Below, piece by piece: positions 42,701 through 48,831 of a stretch of 48,831 bases of DNA (position 1 is the first letter of the stretch; every line of letters begins with the position of its first letter). Origin of the DNA: Bremia lactucae (lineage: Eukaryota > Oomycota > Peronosporomycetes > Peronosporales > Peronosporaceae); the NCBI RefSeq assembly GCF_004359215.1, contig NC_090610.1, positions 2,166,880 through 2,215,710 of the forward strand. The letters are read 5' to 3'. The translations under genes were made by a program, and so were the position numbers. The notes under the pieces were generated by a model that was not told the origin of the DNA, did no database searches, and worked only from the letters and a program-made list of their open reading frames with translations.

Positions 42701-44190
42701 AGTCAAATTCTTTTTCATGAGGATTTTGTCGAATTCAAGGATGTATTCGCTGAATCCGTAACAAGTGAGTTGTTTACAGAAAAATGCACTCGACACGAAA
42801 TTGACCTAATTCTAGGTTCAAATACTGTCTCATGAAGCACTGACCATTGCCTCGTGAGCAAGCATTAGCGATCGACGAAATCTTTGCTGATCGCTTAGCG
42901 GCGAGCCATGATAGTGGGTAAATCTCCCCTCATAGCTCTCCGACCTTCTATGTGTGTAAAGTAGTAGGAGGGTGGCGGATGCATTAGACTTGAACGCTGC
43001 AACGGTACCGGCTCAAACGCCGATACCACGAAAAGACGTAGTCATTGATGGTATGTCAAAGCGTACCAACTTTTCGTAAATAGATCTGATGGATGAATTC
43101 TATCAGATAATTGTGCGTGAACAGGATTATCCGTTCACAGCAGTAAGCACCCCAAGGAATGCTATAAAAGTGGCTAATTATGCCACAGGGGCTTAGTAGT
43201 CCCCCTGCGACATTCAACGGATGTTTAACCAATCTGTTGAGATCGGTGCATGATCTCGTATTGAGTTATTTTAGTAACGTCTTTGTTTGTAGCAGATCCA
43301 TAAACGGAAAGTTGAACATTAAAGTTCATCGTATCCACGTCCAAAAGGTTCTTACACTTATGCGTAAGCATTAGTTGTATGCAAATGTCAAGAAGTGTAT
43401 ATTCGCTGCGAGCGAAATACCACTTTTTGGGTGCATCGAGTGGTAAACACGGTTTGCGCCCTGATCCGAAAAAGATCAATGCAATCACCGACTGGCCCGT
43501 GCCAATCGATGTAAAGGGACTTTTAAAATTCCTTGACTTAGCGGCGTACTTCCAAGTACTCCCGCAATTATGCCAAAAGGACAGTACATAATTCTTCTTT
43601 GTTAAATAAAAATGTATAGTGTTCATGGAATGCTGTTTGTCAGCGTTCCCTTAAGGGTATTAAGCAAAGCTTGACGCAATCGCCAGTTCTGGCGATTGCT
43701 GATAAAGACAGATCATTTCATGTGATCGATGACGCCAGCGATTTTGCAATCGGCTGCCATGACGCAGACAGCGCCGAGCGCGTTGTCTACTATCAATCGC
43801 GTCAGCTTCTAAAAGCTGAGCGCAATTATTCAGTGCATGAAACGGAACTCCTTACTATGAAATATGCACCGGCCAAGTTTAGGGTCTATATCTTGAGTGA
43901 AAGATCGTTCTTTGTTTATACGGACCATGCGTCTTAACTCACGGCCAAAAACAGTCTACACCTCTCGCCAATATTGGCGAAATGGTTGTTTTTCTTCGCG
44001 GAGAACAGCTTCTCCGTGGAATATAAATCAGGCCGACTTAATTTCGTCGCTGATGCCCTTTCGCGCCGGCCCGATTTTGATGAGCCGGCTGCGCAAAACA
44101 ACTGTGAGATTAAGCTCACTGTTGCAACAATAAATGCTCCGTTGTCAACATTACGTGGCGACAGAGAAGAGCCTATTTAGAAGATTAGGA
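42701..44190 (+). pseudogene. RT and RNase H of element D, catalytic site lost
   Basis: RT: FVEFKDVFAESVTSELF near 42740, PAQTPIPRKDVVIDGMS near 43015, PQGLSSPPATFNG near 43185. The YFDD box reads SYFSNVFVCSRS at about 43264, so both catalytic Asp are gone. RNase H at 43671-43937: HVIDDASDFAIGC, NYSVHETELLTMKYAPAKF, VYTDHAS. Then WLFFFAENSFSVEYKSGRLN and DALSRRPDFDEPAAQ. Several stops. Confidence 0.8.
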
Positions 44191-45710
44191 TCTAGAGGGG
44201 TTATTGAATTATCTAAAAATTCCATCACAACGGTCCTTGAAAGAAATGTCGAAATTGTATCGATCATCAACGGATCGATACACAACACGCATTGGTTACT
44301 GTATTACACAGCCATTGCTTGCGACACATCTCGTGTCGTCATTTCCACCCAAAATAATTTGCGTTTACGCGTCATGTACGAGTGCCACGATTCACCAATA
44401 AGTGGGTATCGTAGACGTGAGAAGACTTATCGCACGATGAATCGCGACTTCTACTGGCCACGCCAGTATGAGTTCGTCTGCAGGTGCATACTTGCTTGCG
44501 AAGTTTGCCAGCTGGTGAAGCCCAGTGCTTCCTCCCGTGCTCCGTTACAACATCTGCCTGTTCTGGCAGAGTGTTAACAGTCCGTATCTATGGACTTTTT
44601 CTTCGGAACACCCACGTCGATCACAAGAATAATAGTATTCTTGTGTTGATTGATCGATAATACATCTTGCTGCAGTCCCGAAATGGATCGCAGCAAAAGC
44701 TGTGGTGGTGTATATATTGACACGATATTCCGACTCCATGGGTTATTCCGTGAACTGGTCTGAAATTGAGACCCCACATTCACGGCGGGGCTTTGGCAAT
44801 CTGTGTTTTAATCACTTGTAATATGTCAACATCTGAGTATCCGAAAATAGATGGTCGGACAGAGCGTGCAAATCATATTCTCGAATAGATACTTCGCGGA
44901 TACGTCCAGTCTCTTACGAGTTGGAGCAAGTTCTTGCCGGATGACAAATTTGTCATCAACAATACAATGCATGCTTCTACAAAGCATACACCGTTTTTCG
45001 TGAATGGCTTACGCCATCCACGTATACCTACCTTGTTTGTGAGTAACTCGTTTCAAGGGAGGGAGGGGCTCGCTCAAGCAAAAAAAAATCTAGCTCTTGC
45101 TCATCACGTATTAAGTTTTCGATCAATGCGAAGGATACCAATGTTGATTCGACCAACATTGTAGTAGCCAATCTCAGTAAAAGCGATCATGCTATTACTG
45201 ACTTTGATAACGATGCTGAAATACTCAGCATCGAAACAATAATATAAGTGAGAGCAATCATGCTCTCACTAATGAGGAGAATGACATCTTCGCAGTGCGC
45301 ATCGGTCGCACGAAGCAAAAACAAAATTGAGTCAGCAGGAGAATTCCTGCTGGCCAGAGAAGCAGTGGTCCGTTTCGTACAGTATTTCATTGCTAATGCT
45401 GTGGACCGACGGAAACGGAACTCTGACAAAAAAGCAAAAGCAAACATTCTTTCATTTACTATTAATGATCTAGTCCTACTGTCTACGGTAAACCTACCAA
45501 AACATGTAGTGACGGATGTGGGCAGTAATAAATTATTGCCAAGGCAATGCTTACAAGATCGAGCTGCCTCGTAGGATGCGTACGTATCCTACAATTATGT
45601 CGGGCGTCTCCGCCCCGTACTATCAGTACGAGGACTCTTCCGATTCAAAATCACCCCGGAACGGTCTAAGGCGTCTGTTAAAGCCTGATGGTCCGGATGG
45701 TCCCGAGTAA
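44191..45710 (+). pseudogene. Integrase and C-terminal region of element D
   Basis: Zinc-binding region at 44370-44530: YECHDSPISGYRRREKTY (second His is Tyr), ACEVCQLVKPSASSRAP. The core begins SMDFFFGTPTS near 44585. The second Asp region is disrupted near 44765. DGRTERANHILE near 44850 keeps the Glu. VINNTMHASTKHTPFFVNGL follows at 44950. C-terminal part: VLLSTVNLPKHVVTDVGSNK, then YKIELPRRMRTYPT and PYYQYEDSS. The expected RFIGPF block is missing. Pol ends LLKPDGPDGPE at 45710. Confidence 0.78.
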
Positions 45711-45730
45711 AGAATGATAGTGAGCGTCCT

Positions 45731-46800
45731 TCAATGTAGGACTTTTAAGGGAGTATGCATCCTTAAGGGCATGACCTGTACCCCTTTAATAGCATGGGCA
45801 TTGTTCTCCCACGTGAGGCAAGGTAACCATGCCTTTCTAGACAAACGGTGCAGTTTGTAACGTGCACCGACTACTGTCCATTTTTCGAAGCGGTCTCGGA
45901 AAGCATCCAGTTTGTGTAGCCAGGCCCCGCGGCCTATTCTTTGCACATTCTGTACAAATACTTCCCAAAAAAACATCCTTTGCCCGCTTACATGTGTTCC
46001 ACATTTACCGGAAACGTATTCGATGAAGAATTCAGACTCGTCCTCACCAGGCTTGTCAAGCCTGGACGAGTCGAAAAACGGAATATGGTATCGATCGTTG
46101 GTCGTACAAGACCAATGAGTTAGTTTACCCTAAGACGGAAATTAGGGCTTCTTTTCGGGAGCGAACCGCAAAACATTGCGGTCTCTCTACCGTTGTTCAT
46201 ATTTACGTTAACGCCAACATTACTCTCGGAGTGATCCTTAGAAACACTCCGTCTCTGGTGATGCATGCTAGCACCACCAGTAGCATGCTTTCTAAGGTGA
46301 CCTTTATAATCACCTCGTTCCTGGTGGTTCATACTGACATCACCAGAGTAATCGTCGTCCATGGAGTCATCACATGATGACTCTGCACCAAAAGAGTCTG
46401 ACGGAGTGCCGAACAACTTCGTCATTACCTCTTTGTTTGTCACGTTAGAATCCGTGGGTCTAACGGGCGTGGCCGGTTGATCCGGAGGCCTTAACAGTTA
46501 CCACCGAGTCGGGCGATGACGCCGACTCGGCCCCGTCACATACAATGGGTGTAGCAGGTGAGATATACCAGTCACTTTCTACTTCGCGCCTTGCTCGCGA
46601 CTTTCCTTACATAGTAATTATACGGTAAGTTAATCTGAGCGATGGCGTGGAGAAGAAGGTGACTTCTCTCTCGCAGTATACGCATTAGCGTCTACTGCAA
46701 CATTGCATCGCTTACAGCTGCACTGAGCCGTGCAGCTGCCAGCTTTGCTGCCTCACTGGCGACGCGCTCGGATTTCGATTACATGCGCAATTAAGAGTCG
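45731..46800 (-). pseudogene. Antisense open frames of element D, between pol and 3' LTR
   Basis: The element is plus; these frames are minus. 46120-46443 has 107 codons from a TTG- or ATG-type start (MTNKEVMTKLFGTPSDSFG, acidic DDSMDDDYSGD, METs with MFCGSLPKRSPNFRLRV). 45731-45976 has 81 codons (VFVQNVQRIGRGAWLHKLDA, KWTVVGARYKLHRLSRKAWL). Pieces upstream to 46780 (VASEAAKLAAARLSAAVSDA) continue the theme. Together they look like one broken antisense gene about 1 kb long, ending 20 bp from the pol stop, tail to tail. Product unknown. Confidence 0.45.
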
Positions 46801-46892
46801 GAATTCAAATAAAACCAACAAGTGCTTATTTACAGAAAGAGACATAATAGTACTCTTTGTCACTTTGCATCAGTCACTAAAGTGACCGTTGT

Positions 46893-46904
46893 ATAAGGGG
46901 AAGA
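46893..46904 (+). promoter_or_regulatory. Polypurine tract of element D
   Basis: ATAAGGGGAAGA lies directly before the 3' LTR start TGTAACTCGG. It fixes the plus orientation of element D. Confidence 0.7.
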
Positions 46905-47196
46905 TGTAACTCGGTTTCCCGTTACACAGAACTTATTTCCATAAAAGGAATAACAAATATTATTTCCTATGAGAGAAATTAAATTTTATTATTATGTTTT
47001 TAATTTTGACTAATAGTTCTAATATTACCAAATTGGGTTATATTGACGCAATTTGGTAATATTATAACTATTAGTCAACCAATCAGTAGATCTAAGACTT
47101 AGATCTACTGATTGGTTGATTTAAGTTTAAATTAACCCCGCCAATCGTTACAAGAGGCGCATGTCATATTTAGTGAATAATATATTAAGGCCAGAC
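46905..47196 (+). repeat. Family D LTR, truncated (3' LTR of element D)
   Basis: Starts TGTAACTCGGTTTCCCG and follows LTR-D to about 47196, where a family A LTR takes over. It carries two palindromes not present in the other copies. Confidence 0.78.
47007..47117. repeat. Two back-to-back hairpins in the truncated LTR-D
   Basis: Hairpin 1: arms of 29 bases (47007-47035 and 47049-47077) with one mismatch. Hairpin 2: perfect 20-base arms (47077-47096 and 47098-47117) around one base. The solo LTR-D has only a short version of the first (CAATATTACCAATTTTGGTA) and no second hairpin. Confidence 0.88.
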
Positions 47197-47634
47197 TGTA
47201 ACGGAGTGTATCGTTACATAAAATTAACACTTAAAGGTTGTTAATTAATATATTATTTAAAAGGTAGATAATATTTGGAGAATATTACTTTACATGGTAA
47301 TATTCTAAAACCTTATCCATTGGTAGATATAGACCATTATATATACTTTCTCCGTGGTCCAGTCAGCGCTGGACGCGCGCAAAGAGAGAGACAGATAAGA
47401 CTTCATTACATGTTTCGTATTAGTTATAATTAAGTTCGTAATAAATAGATAGAAACACAAGAACTTAATTATATTAATACAGTTTTTAATGAACCCTCTT
47501 TAAAGCAAGTGTTTAAAAGAGAGTCTTTCTCTGCACGTACTAGTGTAAGTGAAGTGACGTGAGGCAGCACTTGCACTGAGGCAGTGCGAAGTGGACTTGT
47601 ACTGAAACAGTACAAGTCGTAGTGCCCCATTACA
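47197..47634 (+). repeat. Family A LTR (5' LTR of element A3)
   Basis: TGTAACGGAGTG to CCCCATTACA, 438 bp. The PBS TGGTAGCAC lies at 47637-47645, two bases inside, and gag begins at 47685. Confidence 0.88.
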
Positions 47635-47684
47635 CCTGGTAGCACTTAGTAGTCCGTCCAAGGACCACATTTCCCACATCTAAC

Positions 47685-48831
47685 ATGGACATGTTAAATG
47701 ATAGTGGGAATAAGCATCACATTTCCCGTGAAAGCTACTCCTTTCTAAGTGACATAGAAATGAGTGCGGCCGAACGAATGAGTGCGGTCGAACCAATGAG
47801 TTCGACCGTAGAAAACGATGCAATCTTGGCAATGCTGTCCAATTTGGACAGAGATGCCCTCCATTCAGGTATTGCCAAGTTCATATAACATGAACTTGAC
47901 GAGATGAAGGAGAAGGTAGCCTTGCTGATTCAGCAACGCTCTCACCAGGCAGAACTGTTGAGGTTACAACAGGTACAAACCCCTGTACCTGCGATGACGC
48001 AAACGCGTCGTCCCGAAACTTTAAAAATTGACATCTCTAAGTATAGGGGAATCGAAGAAGACTCCCTCTTGAGATGGTTTGTCGAGTTGGACGATGCCAT
48101 AAGGGCACGTCACATCGTCGACGTGCGATTGCAAGCCGCATTCCCTCAATCAAATTTGGCAGGTCGTACCAAAACTTGGGCACTAGACCTTAAGTTGCGC
48201 GACCCATATGTCTTTGGCTCGCTAGAGGCTTTTAAAGCCCGGCTCAAACAAACGTTTGAACCGCCTAGGGCTGAGTTCAGAGCTCGATCAGAGCTTCTGA
48301 AACTCAAGCAAGGCAAGCGTGATGTTCACGCTTATGCCCAGCATGTACGACTCTTAGCGAGTTGTATCACAAACAACCCAGTCCATGAACACACGTTAAT
48401 AACGGTGTTCATGCAAGGTCTTACGGATGGTCCCGTAAAGACCCACCTGTTCCGCTTGGAATTGGATACGCTTGAAGAAGCAATATTTGTTGCAGAACAG
48501 GGCGACTTTAGCTTGAGACAGGCTCAAGCTAGTTCGTCATCGCATCGTCCTCCAAGACGACACGAGTTAGGAGGTCCAGAACTTATGGACCTCTCTTACG
48601 TCGAAAGCGAGAGACCTCGCTTTTCGAGCAATAAGCGATTGCAGAAATTCCATCGCTGTCAAAAGTTAGGACACTACACTTATGAGTGTAGTGCTCCACG
48701 CCCAGTACCGAGAGGTACTGAACGTAATTTTGGACCGTATGCAAAAAAGGGCAACGGTCGCGGGTCCGACGATGTTGCGAAATCGCAACAGCGAGGCGGA
48801 CCGCCAAAAAAACGGTCGGGGTCAGTAGGGG
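47685..48831 (+). pseudogene. gag: Gag of family A element A3 (one nonsense codon, runs off the window)
   Basis: ATG 47685 (MDMLNDSGNKHHISRES) aligns along its length with the intact gag at 1237-113. A short duplication (SAAERMSAVEPMSS) lies near residue 27. CAA is changed to TAA at 47886-47888 (KFI then stop in place of KFIQHELDEM). After that the frame stays open to the window end. The knuckle reads FHRCQKLGHYTYEC, so the first Cys is Phe. At 48803-48809 there are seven A, and gag runs straight into the protease leader (SGSVG) without a stop. Confidence 0.85.

Overview
This window looks like a piece of an oomycete genome, most likely a Peronosporales species (Phytophthora or a downy mildew). 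The reasons are the mix of compact eukaryotic genes with one short intron or none, GTRCGT-type splice donors, a secreted lectin-like gene, and a dense set of related Ty3/Gypsy LTR retrotransposons. The species call is inference. The window has three runs of N (3509-3608, 18579-18678, 25776-26388), so it is a draft assembly that breaks inside repeats.

Layout. (1) 1-7413: retroelements. There is the gag end of a family A element (113-1739, minus). Next comes a mosaic element (2334-7413, minus) with a family B 5' LTR and gag, an 890-bp family A insert, decayed pol, and a family A 3' LTR. (2) 7414-17955: a host gene island. It holds a secreted jacalin-like lectin (7949-8437, minus), a GPI inositol-deacylase of the PGAP1/Bst1 family (10479-13016, plus), and two divergently arranged copies of the translation factor eIF2D/ligatin (13295-15106 minus, 15789-17615 plus). 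The second eIF2D copy has one in-frame TGA. A solo LTR interrupts the island at 9492-9944. (3) 17956-30689: nested retroelements. A solo LTR is followed by a family C element (minus, 18679-24166) that sits in the 3' LTR of a family A element (24167-29630), then a pile of LTR fragments. (4) 30690-34620: DNA-transposon remnants and a low-copy ORF split by a solo LTR with a 5-bp target duplication. (5) 34800-48831: a decayed family C element (minus), a family D element (plus, 40698-47196) and the start of a further family A element (plus, 47197 to the window end).

I define four LTR families by sequence. A is about 453 bp, B about 520, C about 489 and D about 470. All four begin TGTAAC-G-rich and end in, or near, CCCCGTTACA, so they share integrase ends. 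PBS sequences (TGGTAGCAC) fit the 3' end of initiator-Met tRNA. Nearly all pol genes are broken by stops, frameshifts, deletions or lost catalytic residues. The only intact long retroelement ORF is the gag at 113-1237.

The most interesting structural points are: the B-A-B mosaic element; open frames on the strand opposite pol, between pol and the 3' LTR, in families A and D and perhaps C; hairpins near the LTR 3' end that keep pairing while their sequence changes between families; a possible -1 frameshift site (A AAA AAT) at the gag-pol boundary; and the divergent eIF2D pair. I see no CRISPR array, rRNA or tRNA gene.
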